Shown: positions 1-8,223, counted from the first letter of the stretch. The stretch: 64,000 nucleotides of DNA from an uncultured Collinsella sp. (GCA_902470815.1 CABRHS010000001.1:124001-188000); one strand, 5' to 3'. The notes: generated from the sequence alone by a model not told the origin. A program made the numbers and translations.

Positions 1-1
1 A

Positions 2-868
2 TCCGACTCGGCGCGCGACCTGCGACGCTCCACCGTGCTCATGCTGGAGAAGATGAGCATTCCGGTGGAGTACACCTTCCACAGCTCGGGGCGCTCGCAG
101 CACGGCATCTCGATGCGCCATGCCGAGGCGCTCACCATGTCCGACGCCATCATGACGGCCAAGCACGTGATCCGCACCTGCGCCTACGAGGCCGGGATCC
201 ACGCGTCGTTCATGCCCAAGCCCATGGCCAAGGGCTCGTCCTCGGCCATGTTGCTGCACCAGTCGCTGTTCGATCGCGAGGGCAACAACGTCTTTTGGGG
301 TGATGACGCGAAGAACCACCTGTCGCCCATCGCGAAGAGCTACATGGCGGGCATCCTGGCGCACGCCGCCGAGATCAGCGCCATCACCAATCCGACGGTG
401 AACTCCTACAAGCGCCTGTCGGCGGGCGTGGGCAACGGTCCGCGCTTCGCCACCTGGGGCATGCGCAACCGCTCCGCCATGATCCGCGTGCCCATCTACA
501 AGCCGGGCAAGCAGGCCGCCGCGCGCATCGAGCTGCGCAGCCCAGACCCCATGGCCAACCCGTACCTGGTCAACACGGTCACCCTCGCGGCGGGCCTGGA
601 CGGCATCCAGCGCGGCCTGGAGCTGCCCGAGGAGGCGACCTCCGACCTGTTGCGCCTGCCCGAGGCCGAGCTTCGCGCCCACGGCATAGAGCCCTTGCCC
701 CGCAACCTTGACGAGGCCCTCGACGTTTTCGAGGGGTCGGATTTCATGAAGGACGCGCTGGGCGAGCACATCCACGCGTTCTTCCTCAAGAAGAAGCGCG
801 ACGAGTGGAATCGCTTCAACTCCGCCGTCACCGAATGGGAGCTCGACCACTATCTGGCCAACTCTTAG
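2..868 (+). CDS. glnA: Glutamine synthetase type I, C-terminal part (5' truncated by window edge)
   Basis: ATP-dependent synthesis of glutamine from glutamate and ammonia in the cytoplasm. The reading frame is open from base 2, so the gene starts outside the window; 288 residues are visible, covering most of the catalytic barrel. Family signatures seen are the ATP-binding stretch FMPKPMAKGSSSAMLLHQSL, the glutamate-side NPTVNSYKRL and the RIELRSPDP segment. I see no clear adenylylation-site motif of the GlnE-controlled GSI-beta type, so this is probably the GSI-alpha class, although the N-terminal insert region cannot be seen. A compact terminator follows the stop, then a GlnR-like regulator, which fits nitrogen control of this gene. 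Confidence 0.95.
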   Translation, partial: SDSARDLRRSTVLMLEKMSIPVEYTFHSSGRSQHGISMRHAEALTMSDAIMTAKHVIRTCAYEAGIHASFMPKPMAKGSSSAMLLHQSLFDREGNNVFWGDDAKNHLSPIAKSYMAGILAHAAEISAITNPTVNSYKRLSAGVGNGPRFATWGMRNRSAMIRVPIYKPGKQAAARIELRSPDPMANPYLVNTVTLAAGLDGIQRGLELPEEATSDLLRLPEAELRAHGIEPLPRNLDEALDVFEGSDFMKDALGEHIHAFFLKKKRDEWNRFNSAVTEWELDHYLANS

Positions 869-876
869 GGGTCCCG

Positions 877-895
877 CGGCGCGGGGCGCCGTTTT
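877..895 (+). terminator. Intrinsic terminator after glnA
   Basis: A 6-bp G+C stem (CGGCGC / GCGCCG) with a GGG loop is followed by TTTT. It begins 8 bases after the glnA stop. The T-run also forms the start of the extended -10 promoter of the next gene. Confidence 0.5.
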
Positions 896-903
896 GCTAT
901 GAT
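895..903 (+). promoter_or_regulatory. Extended -10 promoter for the GlnR-like gene
   Basis: TG-C-TATGAT matches an extended -10 (TGnTATAAT). No good -35 is visible because the upstream bases are the terminator stem. The ATG of the regulator lies 21 bases downstream with a GGAGGTG ribosome site. Confidence 0.4.
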
Positions 904-924
904 GACGCCGTCGGAGGTGTGAAT

Positions 925-1590
925 ATGTCAGAGAAAACCGTGCTCTTCATGGCGCGTACCACGCGGCTGCATGATTTTGTCCGTTCGCTCGCGTCATCTC
1001 TGGACGTCGAGGTCCATGTCGCGACGCCCGATTCGCCTGCGGCGGCGCACGATTTCGACCTCCTCGTGCTCGACGGCGACGGCGTCCGTTCCGACCGCGT
1101 GGACACCATGGCCAAATGGCTGGAGCAGCGCGGAGGTGCGCCCATGCTCTTGGTGCTGGACGAGGAGAACCTTATCGACCTGCACATGCCCTCGCAGGTG
1201 CGCTCCGACTTCATCTGCTCGAGTGCGAGCGAGGCCGAGCTCGAGCTGCGCGCCCGCCAGCTGCTGGGTGATATGGGAAAGATCTCCACGGACGAGGTCC
1301 TCACGGTGGACAACCTCACCATCAACTTGGCCACATACCAGGTGTCGCTCGACGGCGAGCCCGTTGACCTCACCTTGATGGAGTATTCGCTCTTGAGCTT
1401 TTTGGCGACACACCCTAATCGCGCGTACAGTCGCGAGGTGCTCCTGCATCGCGTGTGGGGTTTCGAGTACTGCGGCGGCACGCGTACCGTCGACGTCCAC
1501 ATCCGCCGCATCCGCAGCAAGGTTGGCCCGCAGATCGCGGCCCATATCACCACCGTCCGAGGTGTCGGCTACCTGTTCAAGGACGCGTGA
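925..1590 (+). CDS. GlnR-like orphan response regulator with degenerate receiver
   Basis: OmpR/PhoB-family DNA-binding protein of 221 residues. The start at 925 is chosen because GGAGGTG precedes it; a longer in-frame extension overlaps glnA and has no ribosome site. Residues 1-115 form a receiver-like domain keeping Asp50 (LLVLD) but lacking the N-terminal acidic pair and the conserved lysine. Residues about 125-220 are a winged helix ending in RTVDVHIRRIRSKV and TTVRGVGYLF. No sensor kinase is adjacent. Actinobacterial GlnR nitrogen regulators have the same build: atypical receiver, Asp near position 50, orphan, control of glnA. The glnA neighbour supports this, but targets are inferred only. 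Alternative: another orphan OmpR-type regulator. Confidence 0.75.
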   Translation: MSEKTVLFMARTTRLHDFVRSLASSLDVEVHVATPDSPAAAHDFDLLVLDGDGVRSDRVDTMAKWLEQRGGAPMLLVLDEENLIDLHMPSQVRSDFICSSASEAELELRARQLLGDMGKISTDEVLTVDNLTINLATYQVSLDGEPVDLTLMEYSLLSFLATHPNRAYSREVLLHRVWGFEYCGGTRTVDVHIRRIRSKVGPQIAAHITTVRGVGYLFKDA

Positions 1591-1770
1591 TCGGGCGCGG
1601 GCCGGCATGGGGGGCATGGGTTGCCACGCGGGCGACGGCGCCGCGCGCGAGCGTCGTCCGGCCGTTGACCCACGACTCTTAGGACTTGATTAAGCTCTCG
1701 CGTATCCGCAAGCTATAACCGCATATTTGGGGTACAACGTTTGGGAAACATGACGTTGAAAGGACCACCC

Positions 1771-3294
1771 ATGAGTGACGACATGACCCCCAAGCGCCCC
1801 AAGGGCACGCAGGGCGAGCCGCAGCACGCTTCGTCCGCCCCGCGTGTCGAGGTCGAGCCCACCCCGCTGCCCCCCACGGGCGCGGATTGGGATGCGCAGA
1901 GGCTGCACGGAACCACCCGCTCGCAGGGGCCTACGCCGCCAACGGCGCAATCCGTCCCGCGGCCCGCGGAGCCCGGCCCCGACCGAACCTGCGCCCGGCA
2001 GGTTCCCCCCAGCGCCAGCGCGGGCCCGACCATGAACACCACCTCTCCGGATGCCTCGGCGAATCAGCCCATGCACATGGAGACCCGCACGGTGGTCAAG
2101 ACCAAGAGCAAGAAGCTCCCCATCTTCCTCGCGTCGTTCCTGGGCTTGGTGCTCGGCGCTGTCTTGGTGATCGCGCTCGTCATGTCCGGGGCCTTCCGCA
2201 TCACCCAGAGCGACGTCGAGGCGGGCGGCACCGGCTCGGCGCCCACCATCAAGATAGACCCTGAGGACACCACGCTCTCGGAGGCCGTGGCGGCGAAGTG
2301 CCTGCCTTCCGTGGTGTCCATCACCGCGCAGGGCGAGGCCGAGGGGTCCGGCGGGATCGGCAGCGGCGTGATCCTCGACGGTGACGGCAACATTCTCACC
2401 AACTACCATGTCATCGCGGGGGCGGTGGACATCATGGTGCGCACCGACGACGGCAGCAGCTACGAGGCGGAGATCGTGGGCACGGACGAGTCGAGCGACC
2501 TGGCCGTGGTGCGCCTCAAGGACGTCACCGGCGTCAAGCTCACGCCCATCGAGATCGCCGATTCCGACGACATCTCCGTGGGCGAGTGGGTCATGGCCAT
2601 CGGCAGCCCCTTTGGCAATGAGCAGTCGGTGTCCACGGGCATCGTCTCGGCCCTGTACCGCTCTACCGCGCTCCAGAGCACGGGCGGCACGTCGATTTAC
2701 GCGAACATGATCCAGACCGACGCGGCCATCAACCCCGGCAATTCCGGCGGGGCGCTCGTGAACGCCGAGGGCAAGCTCATCGGCATCAACTCGGTGATCG
2801 AGTCCTACTCCGGCTCGAGCTCGGGCGTGGGCTTCGCGATCCCGGTGAACTACGCCATCAACATCGCCGAGCAGATCATCGCCGGCGAGGTGCCCGTCCA
2901 TCCGTATCTGGGCGTCTCCCTTATGAGCGTGAACGCGTACAACGCGCGCAAGAACGGGCTGTCGGTCGACAGCGGCGCATATGTCGCGGAGGTCAACGCC
3001 GAGGGGCCCGCATACGAGGCGGGAATCGAGAAGGGCGACATCGTGGTCGCGGTGAACGGCGAGCCGATCTCGTCGGCGGACGGCCTGATCATCGCCCTGC
3101 GCGAGCACGAGGTGGGCGACAAGGTGACGCTCACCGTGGTGCGCGGCAAGAAGGACCTTGAGGTCGAGGTCGCGCTCGGCTCCGACGAGGCGCTCCAGGC
3201 CGAGCAGGAGGACATGTCCGACGGCAACGGCGCGGGCGGCATGACCGAGGAGGAGCTCCTCCGTTACCTCGAGGAGTACATGAACGGCCGCTAG
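1771..3294 (+). CDS. Membrane-anchored HtrA/DegP-type serine protease with PDZ domain
   Basis: Extracytoplasmic protein-quality-control protease, 507 residues. A Pro/Ala-rich cytoplasmic N-terminus of about 110 residues is followed by one membrane helix (around residues 114-140), then a trypsin-like domain with the triad His213 (NYHVIAG), Asp243 (SSDLAVV) and Ser325 (GNSGGALV), and a single C-terminal PDZ domain from about residue 390. This layout is usual for actinobacterial HtrA proteins. ATG 1771 is preceded by GAAAGGACC; a TTG in frame at 1741 is less likely. A weak promoter-like TTAAGC-18-TATAAC lies at 1690-1719. No operon partner is evident. Confidence 0.92.
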   Translation: MSDDMTPKRPKGTQGEPQHASSAPRVEVEPTPLPPTGADWDAQRLHGTTRSQGPTPPTAQSVPRPAEPGPDRTCARQVPPSASAGPTMNTTSPDASANQPMHMETRTVVKTKSKKLPIFLASFLGLVLGAVLVIALVMSGAFRITQSDVEAGGTGSAPTIKIDPEDTTLSEAVAAKCLPSVVSITAQGEAEGSGGIGSGVILDGDGNILTNYHVIAGAVDIMVRTDDGSSYEAEIVGTDESSDLAVVRLKDVTGVKLTPIEIADSDDISVGEWVMAIGSPFGNEQSVSTGIVSALYRSTALQSTGGTSIYANMIQTDAAINPGNSGGALVNAEGKLIGINSVIESYSGSSSGVGFAIPVNYAINIAEQIIAGEVPVHPYLGVSLMSVNAYNARKNGLSVDSGAYVAEVNAEGPAYEAGIEKGDIVVAVNGEPISSADGLIIALREHEVGDKVTLTVVRGKKDLEVEVALGSDEALQAEQEDMSDGNGAGGMTEEELLRYLEEYMNGR

Positions 3295-3414
3295 CTGCGA
3301 AGGCTCGGACGGGGGCATGGTATAGTGTCTCCACATGCGGGCATCGCCCGCTCAGGTACATATACGCGCGTCGCCCGCGGCAAGCGGGGGCGCGTTGGCA
3401 GAAGGGATGCGCAC

Positions 3415-3696
3415 ATGGCGGTAAATGAGCAGCTGCTGCTCGAGGTTCTCGAGCAGATTCGCCCCAACCTCCAGGCCGACGGCGGCGACATGTCGTACGT
3501 GGGCGTGACCGAGGACGGCGTGGTCCAGCTCGAGTTGCAGGGCGCCTGCGCCGGCTGCCCCATGAGTTCGCTCACCCTCTCCATGGGCGTCGAGCGCATC
3601 CTCAAGGAGCACGTTCCGGGAGTGACGCGCGTCGAGCAGGTCGGTGGCGGCGCGGATGCCGTCAACGACCTGTATGACGAGTACGCCCCGTTCTAA
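3415..3696 (+). CDS. NifU C-terminal-domain iron-sulfur scaffold protein
   Basis: Small (93 residues) stand-alone NifU-like domain, the type that carries a [4Fe-4S] cluster between two subunits and passes it to target proteins. The GACAGCP motif gives the conserved CxxC; LQADGGD near the N-terminus is also typical. The start at 3415 is taken because the conserved domain begins directly after it; the open frame extends upstream without family similarity. It sits between htrA and lgt with no obvious partner, as is common for such Nfu-type proteins. Confidence 0.88.
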   Translation: MAVNEQLLLEVLEQIRPNLQADGGDMSYVGVTEDGVVQLELQGACAGCPMSSLTLSMGVERILKEHVPGVTRVEQVGGGADAVNDLYDEYAPF

Positions 3697-3800
3697 GGTC
3701 GGCTCAGGGGTCCCGAGGGCTATGCCGTCGGGGCCCTTCTTCATGTGTCCGTGTGCGCGCCGGGTTCCGTCCCGGCGCGTCGACGATGAGAGGAGCCCAC

Positions 3801-4631
3801 GTGCTCAACGAGCTCTATCACAGCCTCGACCCCGTGGCGTTCTCCGCCGGGCCGTTCACGGTGTATTGGTACGGCCTCGCCTACATGGTGGGGGCCGTGC
3901 TCACGGGCATCGTGATGTACCGGACGCTCAAGCGCTGGGGCACGCCCATATCCGTCGATGACGCCATGACCCTGGTGGTCTCGGTGGTGTTCGGCCTGTT
4001 GATCGGCGGTCGGTTGTTCTACGTTCTCTTCTACAGCAACGGGTATTACTTCGATCATCCGCTCGAGATCATATTCGGCTCGAACGGGCGCGGCATTAAC
4101 GGCATGAGCTTCCACGGCGGCCTGGTGGGCGGCCTCATCGGAGGGCTGATCGCCTGCCGCGCGCTGCGGCTCTCGCCCTGGACCATAGCGGACGCGGCGT
4201 TCGTGGGCGTGCCCCTGGCGCTGTGCCTTGGCCGGTGCGCGAACTTCGTGAACGGCGAGCTGTGGGGAAAGCCCACGGACCTGCCGTGGGGCGTGGTCTT
4301 CGGCGGCGCGGCGGGCGACATCCCGCGCCATCCCAGCCAGCTGTACGAGGCGTTCCTCGAGGGCATCGTGCTGTTCGCGGTGCTGTACATGATGAGCCGC
4401 CGCAAAAAGGCGCTGCCGCAGGGGAGCATCATGGGCGCGTTCGTGCTGGGGTACGGCGTGGTGCGCTTCCTGATCGAGTTCGTCCGCCTGCCCGACGCGC
4501 AGCTCGGGTACCTCGCGGGCGGCTGGCTCACCATGGGCCAGCTGTTGAGCGTGCCGCTCATCGTGGCAGGTGCCGTCTTGCTGGCGGGCGCGTTCCGCTT
4601 CAACCGGCCGCGGCACATCGACTGGCCGTAG
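3801..4631 (+). CDS. lgt: Prolipoprotein diacylglyceryl transferase
   Basis: Integral membrane enzyme transferring diacylglycerol from phosphatidylglycerol to the lipobox cysteine of prolipoproteins. About 276 residues with around seven membrane segments. The family motif around His105 (SFHGGLVGG) and the signature RCANFVNGELWG are present. The GTG at 3801 is chosen because AGGAG lies 5 bases before it. Its substrates in this window would include the MetQ-type and BMP-type lipoproteins (9877 and 57032), both with lipobox cysteines. Confidence 0.95.
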   Translation: MLNELYHSLDPVAFSAGPFTVYWYGLAYMVGAVLTGIVMYRTLKRWGTPISVDDAMTLVVSVVFGLLIGGRLFYVLFYSNGYYFDHPLEIIFGSNGRGINGMSFHGGLVGGLIGGLIACRALRLSPWTIADAAFVGVPLALCLGRCANFVNGELWGKPTDLPWGVVFGGAAGDIPRHPSQLYEAFLEGIVLFAVLYMMSRRKKALPQGSIMGAFVLGYGVVRFLIEFVRLPDAQLGYLAGGWLTMGQLLSVPLIVAGAVLLAGAFRFNRPRHIDWP

Positions 4632-4766
4632 GCGAGCGGGTATGTGAAGCATTGCCAAAAACCTTTCGCGCCGGTCGCAATCGGTATATCATGCTGAGCG
4701 TGTGTTTATATGGGCTCGATATGCGCCTGCGGGGCGCTGAGAGCGGGAAGATAGAAGGAGCATCAC

Positions 4767-5573
4767 ATGTCCGGACACTCTAAATGGGCAACTACCAAGC
4801 ACCGCAAGGGTGCGCAGGACGCTAAGCGTTCCGCCCTGTTCTCCAAGCTGAGCCGTAACATCACCGTCGCGGCCCGCCTGGGTAACGACCCCAACCCGGA
4901 CAACAACGCCTCCCTTGCCGCCGCCGTGGCCAAGGCCAAGGCCCAGTCCATGCCCAAGGACAAGATCAAGGCCGCCATCGACAAGGCCTTCGGTTCCGGC
5001 GCCGACGCCGCCGTGTACGAGAACATCGTGTACGAGGGCTACGGCCCGGCCGGCGTCGCCGTGTACGTCGAGTGCCTGACCGACAACCGCAACCGCACCG
5101 CCGCCGATGTTCGTTCCGCCTTCTCCCACGCCGGCGGCAACCTGGGCACCACCGGCTCCGTCGCCTTCCAGTTCGAGCGCAAGGGCCAGGTTGTGGTCTC
5201 CAAGCAGATCGTCGACCCGAACGACAAGAAGGAGAACCTCATGGCCAACGGCGCTGCCGGCGATGAGGAAGAGTTCATGATGGTCATCGCCGAGGCCGGT
5301 GGCGACGACTACGAGGATGCCGGCGAGGAGTGGGTCGTGTGGACCGCTGCGGGCGACCTCATGGCCGTGTCCAAGGGCATCGAGGCCCAGGGCATCGAGG
5401 TCAAGGGCGCCGAGCTCACCATGGTCCCGACCACCCCGACTGCCGTCTCCGGCGCCGACGCCAAGAAGGTCCAGCGCCTCATCGACCGCCTCGAGGACCT
5501 GGACGACGTCCAGGACGTGTACTCCACCATGGACATGACCGACGAGGTCATCGCCGCCCTCGAGGAGGAGTAG
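4767..5573 (+). CDS. yebC: YebC/PmpR family transcription/translation regulator
   Basis: Cytoplasmic protein of the widely conserved YebC family (268 residues, slightly longer than the usual 240-250). It begins with the signature MSGHSKWATTKHRKGAQD and keeps the conserved NIVYEGYGPAGVA segment. Family members act as transcriptional regulators or help ribosomes through proline stretches; which applies here cannot be told. Strong ribosome site GAAGGAG 7 bases before the ATG. Codon use is very biased (GCC, GGC, AAG), suggesting high expression. A terminator follows. Confidence 0.93.
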   Translation: MSGHSKWATTKHRKGAQDAKRSALFSKLSRNITVAARLGNDPNPDNNASLAAAVAKAKAQSMPKDKIKAAIDKAFGSGADAAVYENIVYEGYGPAGVAVYVECLTDNRNRTAADVRSAFSHAGGNLGTTGSVAFQFERKGQVVVSKQIVDPNDKKENLMANGAAGDEEEFMMVIAEAGGDDYEDAGEEWVVWTAAGDLMAVSKGIEAQGIEVKGAELTMVPTTPTAVSGADAKKVQRLIDRLEDLDDVQDVYSTMDMTDEVIAALEEE

Positions 5574-5614
5574 GCCACGGTCCCTGCGGCCGAAGCCTGG
5601 CAACGTATGTGAGG

Positions 5615-5646
5615 ACCGGGTCCGCCCATGTGGCGGGCCCGGTTTT
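5615..5646 (+). terminator. Intrinsic terminator after yebC
   Basis: Stem ACCGGGTCCGCC / GGCGGGCCCGGT (one wobble) with a 4-base loop, followed by TTTTT. It ends where the IS200-type element begins. Confidence 0.8.
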
Positions 5647-5694
5647 TCATTCATGGACTTTAGTCCGTGCCGCGCGTTAGCGCGGCATAGAAAA

Positions 5695-5713
5695 CCACCC
5701 GCTGCGCGGGTGG
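5695..5713. repeat. IS200 left-end hairpin
   Basis: Seven-bp stem CCACCCG / CGGGTGG with loop CTGCG. It is the left partner of the hairpin at 6376-6394 and a likely transposase recognition structure. Confidence 0.7.
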
Positions 5714-5800
5714 AGGCCAAGTTCCGCTACGCGACTGGCCACCCGCCCCTCTAGGATGGTGATTGTTCAGGTCGCCGGCCCCGAGGGGAAGGTGATAGCC

Positions 5801-6259
5801 ATGGCGCAGAAGGCGAACAGCCTCGCGCACACGAAGTGGCTCTGCAAGTACCACATCGTGTTCACACCGAAGTATAGAAGGAAGGCAATCTACAACCAAT
5901 ACCGGAGGGACCTGGGGGAGATCCTCAGGCAGCTCTGCCAATGGAAGGGCGTCGAGATCATAGAGGGGCACCTGATGCCCGACCACGTGCACATGCTGGT
6001 GAGCATCCCGCCCAAGATCTCGGTGTCGAGCTTTATGGGCTACCTGAAGGGGAAGAGCTCGCTGATGATGTTCGACCGGCACGCCAACCTCAAGTACAAG
6101 TTCGGCAACAGGAAGTTCTGGGCGGAGGGCTACTACGTGTCCACCGTCGGGCTGAACGAGGCGACGATCGCGAAGTACATCAGGGAGCAGGAGTCCGCCG
6201 ACATCGCCCTGGACAGGCTGAGCGTCAAGGAGTACGAGGACCCGTTCAAGAGGAGGTGA
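5801..6259 (+). CDS. tnpA: IS200/IS605 family Y1 transposase TnpA
   Basis: HUH-type single-strand transposase of 152 residues, normal size for IS200. The His-hydrophobe-His motif is seen in MPDHVHMLV, and the catalytic tyrosine lies in the EGYYVSTVGLNEATIAKYI region. ATG 5801 follows a purine-rich GAGGGGAAGGTG site and gives the usual family start (MAQKANSLAHTKW); upstream in-frame codons are not conserved. It cuts and joins at the hairpin-bearing ends of the same element. Confidence 0.95.
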   Translation: MAQKANSLAHTKWLCKYHIVFTPKYRRKAIYNQYRRDLGEILRQLCQWKGVEIIEGHLMPDHVHMLVSIPPKISVSSFMGYLKGKSSLMMFDRHANLKYKFGNRKFWAEGYYVSTVGLNEATIAKYIREQESADIALDRLSVKEYEDPFKRR

Positions 6260-6375
6260 CGCGGCCCGTTCGACGGGCCCGCCACGCGTCAAGGGGCCAT
6301 CGGGCCTGAACGAAGTTCAGGCCAGGGACTTGAGTCCCTGGCCTGGGGCCCTTAGGGTTACACCCTAAGAGCAAA

Positions 6376-6394
6376 CCACCCGCTATGCGGGTGG
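6376..6394. repeat. IS200 right-end hairpin
   Basis: Stem CCACCCG / CGGGTGG with loop CTATG, matching the left-end hairpin at 5695-5713 except in the loop. Two further perfect hairpins lie just inside it, at 6319-6344 (10-bp stem) and 6351-6369 (8-bp stem). Confidence 0.7.
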
Positions 6395-6512
6395 TCATGA
6401 TTGCGCCGTATAATCATGGGGCACTTCGCGATGCTATCGGGGGCATCGGGGTACAAGAGACGGTATGCGCGGGCGCAGGGGTGCCCGCATCTCGATCGGG
6501 GGAGGAGGGCCC

Positions 6513-7058
6513 ATGCGCCGTATCCGCAGGATAGGCTTGGCGTTGTATCTCATCGCGGCCGTCGTGGTGGCGGGGGCGTGCGCGGGCTCGCTGTTCGGTC
6601 CCTATACGGAGCGCATCGGCACCCTCATGCATTCGGGCACCGGCCGCATCGTCATGGCTGTCTGCCTGGTCGTCGTCGCCCTGAACGCCCTCGCCGTCAT
6701 CGTGTACCTCATGCTCGACCGGCCGGAGCCATCGTGCATGCGTTTGAACGCCAATTCCGATATCGAGGTCACCACCGACGCCCTCGCCTCGATCGCGCGA
6801 GCCGCCGCGGCGGAGCGCGACGTGATGGTGGAGGACGTGCGGGTGCGTGTGGTGGGGCGCGATGGCGCGGGAGTCGATGTGCGGATCGACGCCATCGCCC
6901 TGGCGCCGCTCGACCTGGATGGCATGGCCCGGCGGGTTCAGCGGCGCGTACAAGACGCCTGCGACGGCATGCTCGGGGTTCCCGGTGCACGCGTGCAGGT
7001 GCGTTTTCTTCCAAGCAAGACCGTAACCGTGGTTAAGGAGGTCGCCGGTGAGCACTGA
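6513..7058 (+). CDS. amaP: AmaP-like alkaline-shock membrane anchor protein
   Basis: 181-residue membrane protein. Two hydrophobic helices (about residues 8-30 and 48-70) are followed by an Asp23-like soluble domain (IEVTTDALASIARAAAAERD onward). Family AmaP proteins anchor Asp23/Gls24 to the membrane. The ATG at 6513 follows GGGGGAGGAGGG. Its end overlaps the next gene by 11 bases, and a DUF2273 protein and Asp23 itself follow, the classic envelope-stress arrangement. Confidence 0.8.
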   Translation: MRRIRRIGLALYLIAAVVVAGACAGSLFGPYTERIGTLMHSGTGRIVMAVCLVVVALNALAVIVYLMLDRPEPSCMRLNANSDIEVTTDALASIARAAAAERDVMVEDVRVRVVGRDGAGVDVRIDAIALAPLDLDGMARRVQRRVQDACDGMLGVPGARVQVRFLPSKTVTVVKEVAGEH

Positions 7059-7449
7059 TGGGCACGCGCCGAAGGCGCCAAAGGCGATAGTCGAACAGCT
7101 TGACGCGGATGCCGCCTCGGCTTCCCCGCGCGAGGAGGAGCCCTCCGAGGCCCCCCATGCATCCGAATCCACCCAAGCCGCGGAGCCCGCTCGGGGCTTC
7201 CATGGCACGACCATAGGCTTTTTCGAGCGTCTCGGTCGGGTTGTGTGGGCATATGCGGACGCTCATCCGCATGCCACGCTGTACGGGATCATCGGCTTTG
7301 CGTTGGCGGTCCTGATCTTGGCGATCGGCCTGTGGGACACGATCGTGATCGCGGTCTTCGTCTTGGTGGGAACCGTGATAGGGCAGATGGTCGACGGCGA
7401 CAACGCCGCGGTCAATTTCATGAGGCGTCTGTTCGACGGGCGTAAATAG
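7048..7449 (+). CDS. DUF2273-type small membrane protein
   Basis: 133 residues: a variable, acidic Ala/Glu-rich N-terminus, then two close membrane helices (about residues 84-122) and a short basic tail (MRRLFDGRK). The GTG start lies inside the end of amaP after GGAGG, so the two are translationally coupled. DUF2273 proteins regularly accompany amaP and asp23. The molecular role is unknown; it probably belongs to the Asp23 membrane complex. Confidence 0.75.
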   Translation: MSTDGHAPKAPKAIVEQLDADAASASPREEEPSEAPHASESTQAAEPARGFHGTTIGFFERLGRVVWAYADAHPHATLYGIIGFALAVLILAIGLWDTIVIAVFVLVGTVIGQMVDGDNAAVNFMRRLFDGRK

Positions 7450-7495
7450 TCTCAGGTAATCGCAAGGCGCGCTTGCGCGCTGATGGGAGGGCATC

Positions 7496-8068
7496 ATGAC
7501 CGACACCGAGGATATCAAGACGAGCGAGAGCGCCGAGGCGCTGGCGACCCCGGCGACGGGCGAGGACGTCGCTGCCGGCGGGATGGCGGCGGGGCCCGAC
7601 ATGCCGATGACGATGGTTCCCGCCGAGGCCGGCGCTGGAGATGCAGCCGAGGACTCCGAGGTCCTGATGGACATCGAGGATGATGACGATTCCGAGGACT
7701 CGCTCACGTACTCGAATGGCGTGATCGAGAAGATCGTGGCCATGGCCACGCGCGAGGTCCCGCACGTGCTGGGCATGAAGGGCAACCTCATGCACCTCGT
7801 GCAGGAGACGTTCGGCGCCGAGAACCTCTCCAAGGGCGTGACCATCGAGGTGACCGACGACAACCGCGTGGTGGTCAACATCTCGGTCATCATCGAGTAC
7901 GGCTGTTACGCCCCGGCGATCTTCGAGGACGTCAAGGACCGCGTGACCGAGCGGCTCACCGCCATGACCGGCCTTGAGGTCGCTGGCATCAACCTGCGCA
8001 TCGAGGACGTGGTGACGCGCGAGGAGTTCGAGGCGAGCAAGCGCCGCCACGCCGAAGACGACGAATAA
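7496..8068 (+). CDS. Asp23/Gls24 family envelope stress response protein
   Basis: 190 residues. The first 60 are low-complexity and acidic; the rest is an Asp23 domain (SNGVIEKIVAMATREVPHV through VVVNISVIIEYG to the C-terminal helix). Family proteins are abundant, membrane-tethered through AmaP, and induced by alkaline or cell-wall stress. Ribosome site GGGAGGG precedes the ATG by 5 bases. It is the third gene of the amaP operon and is followed by a terminator. Confidence 0.9.
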   Translation: MTDTEDIKTSESAEALATPATGEDVAAGGMAAGPDMPMTMVPAEAGAGDAAEDSEVLMDIEDDDDSEDSLTYSNGVIEKIVAMATREVPHVLGMKGNLMHLVQETFGAENLSKGVTIEVTDDNRVVVNISVIIEYGCYAPAIFEDVKDRVTERLTAMTGLEVAGINLRIEDVVTREEFEASKRRHAEDDE

Positions 8069-8150
8069 CCCAATTGCCCTCGGCTCGGTCGCCCCGCGTT
8101 CGCCTTTGTCCGATTGCGGCGCCTGACCACCATCTCATGCCCGTGCATGC

Positions 8151-8177
8151 AGAGCCCTCTACGGAGGGCTCTTTGTT
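8151..8177 (+). terminator. Intrinsic terminator of the Asp23 operon
   Basis: Nine-bp stem AGAGCCCTC / GAGGGCTCT with loop TACG, followed by TTGTTT. Confidence 0.8.
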
Positions 8178-8194
8178 TCGTTACTGTTTCCCCC

Positions 8195-8223
8195 TTGCCG
8201 GATATACGGTACCCTGTTAATCT
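8195..8223 (+). promoter_or_regulatory. Sigma70-like promoter of the met importer operon
   Basis: TTGCCG (8195-8200), 17-base spacer, TAATCT (8218-8223). The expected transcription start (about 8229-8231) falls at or next to the ATG of the Met-rich mini-ORF, which would then be translated leaderless. Confidence 0.6.

Larger units (their letters stand above)
5647..6400 (+). mobile_element. IS200/IS605-type insertion sequence, single-gene (tnpA only)
   Basis: About 750 bp between yebC and the amaP operon. It carries one Y1 transposase gene and near-identical subterminal hairpins at both ends (CCACCCG..CGGGTGG at 5695-5713 and 6376-6394), plus an extra left hairpin (GCCGCGC..GCGCGGC region near 5669-5686) and two right-end hairpins (6319-6344 and 6351-6369). 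No tnpB is present. Exact ends are uncertain because this family makes no terminal inverted repeats or target duplications. The transposase frame is complete, so the element could be active. Confidence 0.85.

Noticed and set aside
1686..1719. TTGATT..TATAAC as an htrA promoter
   Set aside because: The spacer is 22 bases for TTGATT; the alternative TTAAGC with 18 bases is weak, so only mentioned under htrA and not listed as a site.
3741..4658. Long minus-strand ORF opposite lgt (305 codons)
   Set aside because: Shadow frame of a GC-rich gene; the plus-strand product is clearly Lgt and the antisense product is low-complexity Arg/His/Pro-rich with no ribosome site.
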